Part shown: positions 43,579 to 53,749 of the stretch, one piece after another
How positions within the stretch are numbered: position 1 is the first letter of the stretch
How the letters are laid out: every line of letters starts with the position of its first letter
Assembly: GCA_003254925.1 (NCBI GenBank)
Contig: QANZ01010166.1
Span: forward strand, 1 to 64,000
DNA: 64,000 nt
DNA from: Chamaecrista fasciculata
Taxonomy: Eukaryota; Streptophyta; Magnoliopsida; Fabales; Fabaceae
Reading direction: 5' to 3'
Notes under the pieces: generated by a model
Told to the model about the DNA's origin: nothing
Database searches by the model: none
Seen by the model: the letters and a program-made list of their open reading frames with translations, nothing else
Program-made: the position numbers and the translations under genes

Positions 43579-45155
43579 ATTTTAAAATACTCAAAATATT
43601 AGTTAAAAAGTTTACTAATAAAATAACTTCTTTTCATTTTTTATTGAACATTAAAAAATAACAGAAAAAATTATTTGAAATTGGTGAAAAAAAATTTTAA
43701 ATTAAGATAGATATGTTATTATAAGTTAATGAAGATGAATCACGTTTTGGCTTAAAAAAAATAAAGATGGACGACGTGGGATAGTTTTTATTTGAATAAT
43801 ACATCATGAACGTGGGATGGGATGATACATGGACGTGGGATGGGTTTTTCTTTTGTATATATATTTTAAATTATTTTATTTTATGTATTATGATGTAATA
43901 ATTTATTTTATACTATAATTTTAAATGACCGACTACCAGAAGACCCTTAGACATATAATATAGTGTAGATATATAATTTATATTAATTTACTTAAAAAAT
44001 AATGCTAACTTAATAAGTCAATACTTGAGTCATCAAAATATATAGCTGAGGGACCAATATGGAACAAAAAATAACTGAGGGACCAATTTGGAACATGGAG
44101 CATAACTGAGGGACCAAAATAGGACTTTGGCCTATAATTTTTGATATATTCGTATTCCTTCCTCTATTTTTCAATTATTTAATAATATTTTTTAGAGTAA
44201 AAATTTAAAATAAAATTATTAAGTCCATGTTATTTACATTTTGATCGATGAGTTAAATATATAATCAAGACCCAAAAAATATAGGTTTTGGTCCCTCCTA
44301 CAGTATATATATATGGGTAATATTTTTTGTGGTTTAAAAATTTATGAACATATTAAAAAACAGTAATGGGAAAAAATATATAATTCATTCCCCAAGACTT
44401 TACAATTTGGTCCTTCCTCCAGTATATATATAAGTAATATTTTTTGAAGTGTAAAAAATATACATATTGGTCCATCATTCTGTATATATATGGCTAATAT
44501 TTTTTGTTCTGCAACTACTGAAGAAGAAAATTTAGAAAAATACATAATTCATACCCCAGAAAATATACATTTTGGTCCCTTCTCTATTATATATATAGGT
44601 AATATTTTTTGTAGTATCAAAATTTTAAAATAAAATTAAAAGACAGTAAACAGGAAAAATATATAATCTAGTCCCTAAAAGTTTACAATTCAGTACTCAA
44701 AAATTACATTTTGGTCCCACATTCACACCTCCATCCTCCTTTACCTTACCACTCCAAAAATCTCCTTTATTAACTTCCTCCTTTAGCACAAATTTCGAAG
44801 CAATCATTACTCATACCACTTTACTAACACCAAAACAAACAAAAAAACAACACTCATTTATCCTCCTTTATTTTTACCATTTTTACCCCTATACAAATTT
44901 AAAATACCAATACTATTATTTCAACCCACCACAATCATTACATACCCTTTAAAATAATTTCACATCATAATTCTTCCTTTATCTCTCATTTTCCCAAACA
45001 CAATTTACTAAAAACCTCCTTTATAACACAAATCCTTTACCTCTTCTTTATTACCTCCCCCATTCCTTTATCCTCCTTTAACTTAACTTTTAATCCAAAC
45101 GCACCCCCCCATTCCTTTATCCTCCTTTAACTTAACTTTTAATCCAAACGCACCC
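43205..45155. mobile_element. PIF/Harbinger-type non-autonomous element, 1951 bp, TSD TTA
   Basis: GGGTGCGTTTGGATGC at the left and its inverse (AATCCAAACGCACCC) at the right, with the 3-bp duplication TTA at 43202-43204 and 45156-45158. Both TIR and TSD suit PIF/Harbinger (Tourist-like) elements. The last 49 bp are present twice in tandem (45062-45110 and 45111-45155). Interior includes a (CT)n tract near 43545 and blocks ATTTTGGTCCCTC repeated around 44280-44720. No transposase. Confidence 0.82.
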
Positions 45156-45245
45156 TTAGCCATGTGGCACTGTTATAAATTAATTATAGCTACTTCAACT
45201 TAGTTAATTAATTAATTAATTAATTAATTTGTGGAATAATGGCAG

Positions 45246-45300
45246 ATATATGAGGCTGGCATATGGTACCAATGGATCAACCAAAAGTTGGGCTACAGAT
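45246..45300 (+). pseudogene. Serine carboxypeptidase last-exon piece with catalytic His motif
   Basis: After a GGCAG acceptor the frame reads IYEAG, then with a one-base deletion HMVPMDQPKVGLQ, matching the AGHMVPMDQPKAAL motif that holds the catalytic His of S10 carboxypeptidases. It lies 90 bp after the PIF-type element and 3.85 kb downstream of the Asp-region exon, same strand, so both are remains of one gene. Confidence 0.7.
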
Positions 45301-45665
45301 AATTACATATTGGAAGCTAGAAATGTGGAAATAGGAATGCCTCCTAAATATATATAACATTTTTCATACATAACTTTTAACTTTATGTATGATATTCCAT
45401 ATATAAAAGAAAACTTTATGTATGATATTTCATTTTCATATATGGAATGTATGCGGATAATAAATTATACATTTTTCTTTGCTTAATGGATGATATATTT
45501 GGATGGGTGAAAAATAAATTTAACATTTTTCCTGCTTATCAGGATAGATATTTACTGTAAGAAGCACTTCTAGCTTAAAATAAGTCAATAGTTGCTGGAA
45601 TTTTTTTAAAAAAAAAACGAAAAACAAAATCAATGCCAAACATGCTCTTATTTAGAATGAATTTG

Positions 45666-46098
45666 TGATACGAGTCCCACATTGGGTAGTTAGCTCATAG
45701 TAAAGCACTATATAAGGCCTTGGGCTCTCCGGCCAACTTCAACAGCTAGCTTTTGAGGTGTGGTTCTTCTAAGGGCTTATACTCTTATCAATTAGTGCTT
45801 TCATTGAGAGCGGACCGACACGGAGGGGGCGACCTATAGGCTGGATTAAGGTACGTACGATGCGCCGTGCCGAATACTGGAAGTTGAATGGAGCCGCCAA
45901 AGGTGGAAAAGGCTATCAATGGACCAGTGTCGATAGTGTGAGCCGCCGTGGACGTCGACTTTCGAAGGGATATGCAATGATACGAGTCCCACATCGGGTA
46001 GTTAGCTGATAGTAAAGCACTATATAAGGCCTTGGGCTCTCCAACTTCAACAGCTAGCTTTTGAGGTGTGGTTCTCCCAAGGGCTTATACTCATATTA
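45666..46098 (+). mobile_element. TRIM (terminal-repeat retrotransposon in miniature), 433 bp
   Basis: Two direct repeats, 45666-45790 and 45978-46098, start TGATACGAGTCCCACAT and share the TATAAGGCCTTGGGCTCTCC core. The first ends in TATCA, the second in TATTA. A 187-bp non-coding centre lies between, with a purine-rich stretch (CGAAGGGATATG) before the second repeat. 5-bp TSD ATTTG at 45661-45665 and 46099-46103. A TATA box (CTATATAAGG) is in each repeat. Confidence 0.85.
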
Positions 46099-46103
46099 AT
46101 TTG

Positions 46104-46862
46104 TATTATTTTCAAATTCCACTAATAAATTTTGAATTTACTCATCAATTTAGTTTTATCACTTTATGCTAATTCTAGGAGCTGGTCAATAGCATCTGGG
46201 AAACAAATCAAATCTACTATCTAAAAATCATGTTGTCCTTAAAATCTTGACCATTTCCTACATCTAATGCCTCAAATTGGGAAACAATATCTTATTAAAA
46301 AAATTGTTGAATCAGGGATGCAGGGTTTTGGTCATCTTCCTTTATTTCTCCTTGTCATTGTTAGGGCATAGATATGGCAACTTTTATATATGATGAAGAA
46401 AATTAGGGTTGACGGTCACTTTACCTGATCCTTGTGTGCAAAATTGGCTTGAAACTTAGAAACTTTCAACAATGAGTCATAGGGGATGACCTTGTGAAAC
46501 ACCTCCGATGACAAAGTTGATCAATGAGTCTAGAAGAATATGTAAGATAGGGTTTAAGGAGATAGTTTTTGCTTATCTTTAGGGTGATCACCTATTTATA
46601 GGAGACAAGTATGTTTGTTAGAAAAACTTCTTAATACGAGGGAGGGATGCTGCAAATCTAGGGTATTTAGTTATGAGTGTGGGTGACTGGGTGTTGACGT
46701 AGTGGGCCATGGCTTATAAGGCAATGGCCTATAGGGCGTTGGCAATTGTGACGTTTGGTCCTAATATATATAATGGCTTTGGGCCTTTGATTATCTAGCC
46801 TATCATCGCTGGTCCCCCTTTCATGTGTGTCATGTCTTTTTAGATAGTGATTAGTGATGATC
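46104..46862. other. Intergenic stretch, nothing recognised
   Basis: AT-rich, no open frame of note, no strong repeat found by eye. Confidence 0.6.
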
Positions 46863-46879
46863 AAAATGTGATGCTTTAT

Positions 46880-47032
46880 GTCAATAAAGATTGGCCCAGT
46901 TGGTAAGGAGGAGTTGACTTGTTGGTAGGCGATCTGTAAGTACCTTTGCAAGCGCTCATAGAGCTTGGAGGCCTGCCCTGGCCATGGTGAGCCCCAGGGA
47001 CCCAACTCACCTAAACTTTTTTTCCAAAAAAA
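46880..47032 (+). mobile_element. tRNA-derived SINE, 153 bp, 17-bp TSD
   Basis: Flanked by AAAATGTGATGCTTTAT at 46863-46879 and 47033-47049. An A-box-like TTGGCCCAGTTGGTAAGG lies near the 5' end, with a weak B-box region (GCTTGGAGGCCTGCCC), then ACTTTTTTTCC and a poly(A) tail. Length and order fit plant SINEs. Confidence 0.8.
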
Positions 47033-47049
47033 AAAATGTGATGCTTTAT

Positions 47050-47704
47050 AGGTACCCATAAAATTTATCTGTTTGGTCGGGATATAGGTAATTAGGTATA
47101 GGTAAAAATAGAATAAGTCTGGATATAAAGATTTACTCGTTTATAATTGCGGGTCTTGTATGGAAATATTATTCAACCTGTGCCTATCTGTTATAGTCAT
47201 TTTTAATTTTTTATACATATATATTAAAATATTAAATTTTTATATAAAAATATAAAATTGAATAATATTTATATACATTATGATATTATATAATCTAATT
47301 GAGTTATATTTTATAAAAATAAATTATTTATTTTGAATTTTTCTCAAGTCTAAATCTAGGTCTGGGTCCAAGAATTCAACTATTTGTGGAAGACTTTATT
47401 TTCTACTGTAGACTTATTTTCAACTTCATGGAAGACCTTGTTGCAATATGAAAATAAATATTAACATTTTACTAATATTTAAAAAGTAAAAAAAAAATAA
47501 TGAAAAGTTTATAAAGAACGACATTGTTTTAAGCCCTAATACTCTAATAGTATTTAATATCCATTGTTCGAGGCCTGAAGGCAAAGTTCTAGGCATTACA
47601 TAACTAAGTGAGCAAGTCACTATGTTACATTCTTTTGGCTAAACATAACAAAAGTTTAATTGCAACAATAATAGCAATTTTTCCATGCTTTTAAAACACA
47701 ACAA
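47050..47704. other. Intergenic region 3' of the P450, nothing recognised
   Basis: AT-rich; 47090-47200 has degenerate short repeats. This is the likely 3' UTR and downstream side of the P450. Confidence 0.5.
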
Positions 47705-48598
47705 TCACATATATTTCTTCACAAGAAGGCAAAGAGGATTCTTCTTATGCTGAGCAAGTCCGGGAAGCATTTCAAAGTCTATGTCTTCTGCTTTCATCCC
47801 TGGAGGCATTTCCCAATCAAACCAATAAAGAAGGTTAGCAAGTATAAGCTCCACCATTGCCACCCCCATATTTAACCCCGGGCATATTCTACGCCCTGCA
47901 CCGAATGGAATTAGTCTAAAATCTCGTCCCTTGAAATCTATGTCACTCTCTAAAAATCTCTCGGGATAGAAATCTTCTGGATCTTTCCAAGCTTCAGGGT
48001 CTCTCTGAATAGCCCTTGCATTAATGTACACTAGTGTCTTGGCTTGAATCTTATATCCATCTAATATGGATTTCTTATTTGTTTCTCTTATTACTAATAG
48101 TGGTGCTGGAAGGTATAGTCTAAAAGTCTCTTTTATAACTGCTTGAAGATATGGAAGCATTTGTATATCATCTTGATCTATATGGCCTTTGTTACCACAA
48201 GAACTTCTAATTTCTGTTTGAACTCTCTGCATTACCCTAGGGTTTTTCATCAGTGCAGCCATAGCCCAAACTGATGTTGCGGCTGACGTGTCTGTTCCTC
48301 CAATAAGTATGTCCTGAAAAAACATTAGAAAAAACAAGCAATTAGCTAGATGTTTTTTTTTCTAAGTGTGGAGATCCACTATCGATAGCAGTGCACTGAC
48401 TAATCTCTTCATCATAAGTCTTCCACATAGAGATAAAACGGCTGATTATATAATGCTTTCCATCTTCAAATCTGGAATTTGAACCCCCATTGTACCATTT
48501 GGTTAAAGAATGAAGTGAAGAATCATTAGGCCATACTCACGTGATTAAGCAATTAATTAGTCGAAGAGCCTAAAAAAGAACAAAAAACATTATTTTTT

Positions 48599-48944
48599 GG
48601 CCAAAGTGCACCTTTCGCCCCATAACTAACTTTTTCTCAGGTATCAATTTGGCCCCACAACATTTTTGTTGCAGTTTTGATACCATATCTTTGGATTAGG
48701 TGTAGAATTGGTCTCATATTTTGGTTAGGATGCAGAATTGGTTTTATATCTTTGCAAAAATTTTACATTGTGGGACTAACGGTAAAACTTTTTACAAAGA
48801 TATGAGACTAAATATGCAACAAAAAAGATATGAGACTACTTCTACACCTTACCAAAAGAAATGAGATCAAAAGTGAAATAAAAAAGATACAATACTAAAT
48901 TGACACCTGCTCAAAAGATATGAGACCAAAAGTGCATTTTGGCC
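48599..48944. mobile_element. Mutator-like MITE in P450 intron 2, 346 bp
   Basis: GGCCAAAGTGCACCTTTCG and its near inverse (AAAAGTGCATTTTGGCC), flanked by TTATTTTTT and TCATTTTTT (9 bp, one mismatch). Same ATATCTTTTGAG-type arm sequence as 34614. Confidence 0.7.
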
Positions 48945-49817
48945 TCATTTTTTTATTCTCAATTAAAAACATACTCATGCGAAACAATTCCTTTAATTAT
49001 AAAGGAATTTCAAAGCATATGATTTAAAGAAGTTTTACTTGTCATCAACTCATCATCATGGTACTATCAACTTTATGTTCACCGATATGTAAAGGTGAAA
49101 GGAGTAAAAAAGTGTCAAACACAAATTAGACTCATGAAACTACATTACCATGATCACTCCTTTGATGTGGTCATAAGTGAAATCAAATGAAAATGAATGT
49201 TGCTTCTTCAGTTGCAATAAAACATCGACAATGTCATCCTCTTGATCTGATGATTTTTGTCTATTTGGATCAAGGTGCTCATTGATAATTTCTTGGTAAA
49301 ATGCATCCATCTCTTTAAAAATTCTTTCTAGACGAGAATGTAGTCCTGTTAGTTTATCGATCCATCCAAACAAAGGAATATAATCAGAGACAAAGAAGGT
49401 AGTCATCAATGCCTGCATTTCATTAAGCAGCCCATGGAACCTGCTCCTTTCTGCTCCTTCCTCTTCGTACCTATTGGAGATTATTAAATTACCAATTATG
49501 AGTCTTTTCAAAAAAAAGCCTAAACTTTGAGGTTTTTTTAATTTTTTATTTTTGGCAAGTGCTTAAACTTTGAGTTGATCGAAATTCTTTTAATATGATA
49601 CTTGGGCCTCTAATGTATCTATTTATATAAAACCAATTAGTCTAGAATTTTGATCATTCCATTCTCTTCTTTCAAATCTTTTCAACAAAAAGTGTGGTGG
49701 GGAGTGGAGACTATAATATGGCAACAACAAATAAAAGGTTAGGTCAAAATTCATATTGGTTCCCAAAGTATAGGGAGAGTTTTGTTTTGGTCCCTAAATT
49801 GTTTTCGTTCCAGTTTG

Positions 49818-50335
49818 TAGGGGTGTACACGGACCGTGGCGGGGCGAGTTTCGGCCAGACCCGAGACCCAGCCCGGTCAGACCCGTGTTACCAGGTCCGA
49901 CCGAGTCAAAATGTTTTTGAAAAATTTTCATATTTTTTTTTATTTAAGTCACTTATTTATTTTATATATTTTTTAACTTGTATATATTGATAAAAGAATT
50001 AACTATAGATCAATTTAATTATATTTTATTAATAAAGACATTTAATTTGTTTTATTTATTAAAAAATATTGATATAATTGAGATTAAGTATATATTTTAT
50101 GTATTTTAATATTAAATTGATAAAAATAATAATACACATGTATTTCCTACAATTAAAAAATATTTAATAATAAAAATATTAATGTATATAGGAAAAAATA
50201 AAAAAAATATATATATCCGTTTTTTAAAAATAGGTATACCTTGGACCGGACCAGGTCTAGAAAAGCTAGACCAGGTCTAGAAAAGCTAGACCAGGCCCGA
50301 ACACCTTGGGTCAAGCCGGGTCTTGTACAGCCCTA
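49818..50335. mobile_element. hAT-type MITE in P450 intron 1, 518 bp, 8-bp TSD
   Basis: Starts TAGGGGTGTACACGGACC and ends GTCTTGTACAGCCCTA (inverse). The 8-bp duplication CCAGTTTG (49810-49817; 50336-50343) is the hAT length. CCAGGTCTAGAAAAGCTAGA is tandemly repeated near the right end. Confidence 0.85.
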
Positions 50336-51457
50336 CCAGTTTGTCCCTAAGTTCCCAATTTGTCCCAATATTAGTCCTTAGTGTGATTCTATTTATTTTT
50401 TATCATTATCTCTAAGCTGAACAATTAATATGAAGAATTTCTCTCTCATACGTATATCTTTATAAGTGAGCCGGTAGAGAGACATAAATGTTGGTGAGAC
50501 AAGATTTCTCTATCATTATCTCCATATTATAGTCTCAGTCTCATTCTTTGATGAGTAATGCGAAGAGATAGAGGTCGCACATGTTATTGTGGGTGAGATA
50601 AGATTTCTCTGTTTGTCAACTCATTTATAGGACATATTTGAGAGAGAAATCATCATCCAACTTAGAAATAAAGGAATTACGAACGATGAAACAAATTAAA
50701 AACAATATATAATGACCAAAACAAAATAAAAAATACTACTAGGGACTAAAATGAAGTTCACTCTATACTTTAAGTAAAAGATGAAAATTTTGAATTTAAG
50801 AGAGATACCTTTTCCCAAAGGCAATCCTACAAGTTACTGTACTTGTAAGAGACATGAGTGCATCATTCAAGTTGGTAACTTGGGAAGAAGAAGCTTGCCT
50901 TGATATCTTGTTGATCATTTGCATGGTCTCAAAATGTCTTAAAGGGGCAAAGCTTGAAACACGCTTTAAGCTAAAAATATGAATAGCACAAATTTTCCTG
51001 ATTTCTCTCCAATAATCGTTGTATGGGGAGAATATCATTTCTGATCCATTGTATGACAATTTCTGCGGCCCAAGCAAGAAGGGTCTATCACAAAACTCAA
51101 GGTCATAGGTTTAATTTTCATGACTTCTTTGGCCAATTTAGGGGAAGAAATAACAATAGCTGGTCGAAAACCAAGTTGAAGGGAAAAGATAGGGCCATAT
51201 ATCTTTGAGAGTTGTTGTAGCTGAAGAGAAAGAGAAGAACTATCTAACTGATGAAGGTTCCCAATGATGGGAAGGCCTTTGGGACCTGGTGGATATGATT
51301 GGTTTTTCTTGATGCTTTTGTGTTTTTGTAGGAAGAGCAAGAATAATAGAAGTACAGGTAGAGTTAGGCACAGAAGAAGTAGGAGAGGAGATAACGCCAT
51401 TACTTAACTGTGCGGGAACACTTCTCTTTAGATGGAGATTAATTATTTAGTTTTCCA

Positions 51458-51468
51458 CTATATATATC
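51458..51468 (-). promoter_or_regulatory. Putative TATA box of the P450
   Basis: GATATATATAG on the minus strand about 60 bp before the ATG at 51400. Confidence 0.4.
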
Positions 51469-51506
51469 GATTGTCATTTCAACTTAATTAACACTATGCT
51501 TGGGAA

Positions 51507-51772
51507 AGTACAGATATGTTGCGTAGAAAGTTAAAGAAAATTCTACCTTCATATATATATATATATATATATATAATGAGATAACTCTCTCCTTCCGAGA
51601 ACTCTTTTGAGGTGAGTTAGATTTTTCAACATGGTATAAAGTACAGATATGTTGCGTAGAAGGTTAAAGAAAATTCTACCTTTATATATATAATTTATAT
51701 ATATAATGAGAAAACTTTCTCCTTCTGATAACTCTTTTGAAGTGACTTAGATTTTTAGACATGGTATAAAGC
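51507..51772. repeat. 133-bp tandem duplication upstream of the P450
   Basis: AGTACAGATATGTTGCGTAG begins at 51507 and again at 51640; both copies contain AAAATTCTACCTT, a (TA)n run and GAACTCTTTTGA. The (TA)n length differs. Confidence 0.8.
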
Positions 51773-52633
51773 CATGTTTGACATGTGGGATGAAATGAAT
51801 ATATGAGCCTTACGGTGGACTGCCTAGGGAATAACCGTTAGCTTCACGCTCCTAATGTCAGGCGTAAGGGGGCATGTAGAAGTCCCACTTGCTTGGTTAA
51901 ATAAACCTCTAACTCTCTCATATAATTAGGCAACACTCTCCCTTTGAAAGCACTTTCAGAATGAGTTAGATCTTTCTGCATGTTGAGTATACGTAATGAT
52001 TAAGAACAATGAAGATAAGGGGAGATATTTTTTAATAGTTTTTCTTATATATATATATGAGAAGTTGAAAATCAAGAAAATTTAGTATTTGATCCTTAAA
52101 TTTAGGATGAGTCAATAAATAAGTCCTTGAATAATCCGAATACACTATATGGTTGCTAAAATATTTTAATTGTCAACAATTTGATCTTTAATGATAATTT
52201 GATCCTAAATTTGTACTCATTTAATACTTTAGTTATTATTTTTAGTTTTCGAATTTGTATCAAAATTATATTGTATTTTTTTGTCCCTGAATTTGACTCA
52301 ATGATCAAATCATTAGTGATTACAATAATTTAAGGACTGAGTCATATAGTTTGATAATTCAAAGACTGATTCATTGACTTGTTATAAATTTATAGACCAA
52401 ATAATATAGTTTTTCTTGAAAATCTAAAATGATAATGAAAGGTAACGTAATTACTAATTAATGAAAAAGACAAGATAAGGGAAGGGGGAAGAAGATATGT
52501 GTGGTGAAATCGTTTGTGACCGAAAAAAAATCTAGATCGACGTGAATTATTGAGGGTGATATTTTCAACAATCCAGGTCCACGTAAACTTTCATGGTTTC
52601 ATTTACTGATCGAATGGCTTTATATATATTTAA
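51773..52633. other. Intergenic stretch, nothing recognised
   Basis: AT-rich with loose TTTGATCCTTAAATT repeats at 52090-52390 that look like the arms of an old MITE without clear ends. Confidence 0.5.
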
Positions 52634-53749
52634 GGTTGTCAAACTCGATAGTTTAACCAAATTCGTGGAGGAAGGTAAATTCAGATCGTAAACTCGTCGA
52701 GTTTACCTAAATATGCAGAATAAATTTACACATATATATTATTTTCTTTAAGTATAAAATTAAATCAAAATAATATTAAATATGACATAACATCACATTG
52801 TTATTCAAAAATCAAAATAATATCAAATATGACATGACATAACATTGTTGTTGAAAAATTTAAAGTGTCATAAACTCGTAAATTATTCATCAAGTCACCA
52901 ATGCATAAAGCTGAGACATGAGTGATTGGTGGGTCCATGCAAGGTACATTAATTGGTGAGATAAGACGTAGTGGAGGACTATTTTGGCTTGATGCATGTG
53001 AATGTGAATGTGAATTGGGATGGTACAAATCAACTTGCTCATCACGTACTTCTACATTGGGAATAGGCAATATGTCCGTTGGACATGAGTGATGGTGAGG
53101 ATTTTTGCCATGTGGACCAATGTCAGCCGTTGATGGTGTGTCCATTGAGTCATCTCTTCCTTCAACTAAAGCTGAACTTCGATTTTGCTGCAGAATATTA
53201 TTATTTGGAAAAATAATAACTGGCATCATATTTTCACCATGAGAGGAGTGTGCTTTTTGATTTAAAAATCCTGAACTGCAAGGAAAGAGTAGTGGGTCAA
53301 AAACTACATGTCGTGAGATATATACTCGCACAGAGGAAGGCGTCGACGGCGTCGACAGCAGCAGAGGAAAGCGTCAACAGTGCCGGCAGCAGGAGAGGAA
53401 GGCGCGGCGATGCAGAATGAGGAAGCGAAGGCTGAAGGCAGAGACGCAAAGCAAGTCGAAGAAGGGAAAAAAATTTGGGAAAATGACGGTTTAGGGTAAT
53501 TTTTTAGAGTGGGTCGATTTTTTTTCTCCTTAGGCCATTTTTTTTTCGGTGAATGGACTGATTTTATTTGGCAAAAATCGAAAAAAAAAACAGTGATGAA
53601 CTCGCCGAGTTTAGTGCAAACTTGCGAGTTTAGGCGAGTTCAGCCGAGTTTGCTCCGAGTTTGTCCCTTGTCCGAGTTTGAGCCGAGTTTACATGATTTT
53701 GGGGGGTAAACTCGACGAGTTCACGAGTTAAAACTCGAGTTTGACAACC
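52634..53749. mobile_element. hAT-like element, about 1.1 kb, with Copia fragment
   Basis: GGTTGTCAAACTCGA at the left and TCGAGTTTGACAACC at the right are perfect inverse copies; GAGTTTACC and CGAGTTTA motifs recur subterminally. The same end, inverted, is at 60490-60622. Flanks are TA-rich, so the TSD cannot be fixed. Inside is part of a Copia polyprotein (minus strand). Confidence 0.65.
52801..53331 (-). pseudogene. Ty1/copia polyprotein fragment (integrase-RT linker)
   Basis: A 176-codon open frame. Its start, RVYISRHVVFD, is the conserved Copia motif downstream of the integrase core; the rest is the low-complexity Ser/Pro/His-rich linker that precedes the reverse transcriptase. Neither integrase core nor reverse transcriptase is present. 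It lies inside the TIR-bounded element 52634-53749 and stops abruptly on the 5' side at about 53335, where CGTCGACGGCGTCGAC-type GC-rich sequence begins. Probably captured by or inserted in the hAT-like element. The frame being open is likely chance or recent origin. Confidence 0.65.

Larger units (their letters stand above)
47705..51400 (-). pseudogene. Cytochrome P450, CYP71 clan (CYP83/CYP71A-like), frameshifted
   Basis: Membrane-bound monooxygenase of plant specialised metabolism. Exons on the minus strand: 51400-50809, 49470-49149 and 48313-47705, about 507 residues, all with GT-AG borders. Visible: N-terminal membrane anchor (residues 4-24), SYPPGPKGLPIIGNLHQL hinge, C-helix WREIRK, I-helix GGTDTSA, K-helix KETFR, PERF (FYPERF) and heme loop FGAGRRICPG with the Cys ligand. 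One break: after MK at residue 95 the frame shifts (51111-51115; one base missing or five extra), and the expected TYDLEFCDRPFLLGPQKLSY is found in another frame. The K-helix region reads KETFRLYLPAPLL where the family has LHPPAPLL. Without the frameshift the gene would be whole, so an assembly error is possible. Substrate unknown. Confidence 0.88.

Noticed and set aside
45788-45994. Minus-strand frame near 45.9 kb
   Set aside because: It covers the centre of the TRIM and reads opposite to the element.
46667-47059. 130-codon minus-strand frame
   Set aside because: It runs antisense through the SINE and its poly(A) tail; no domain.
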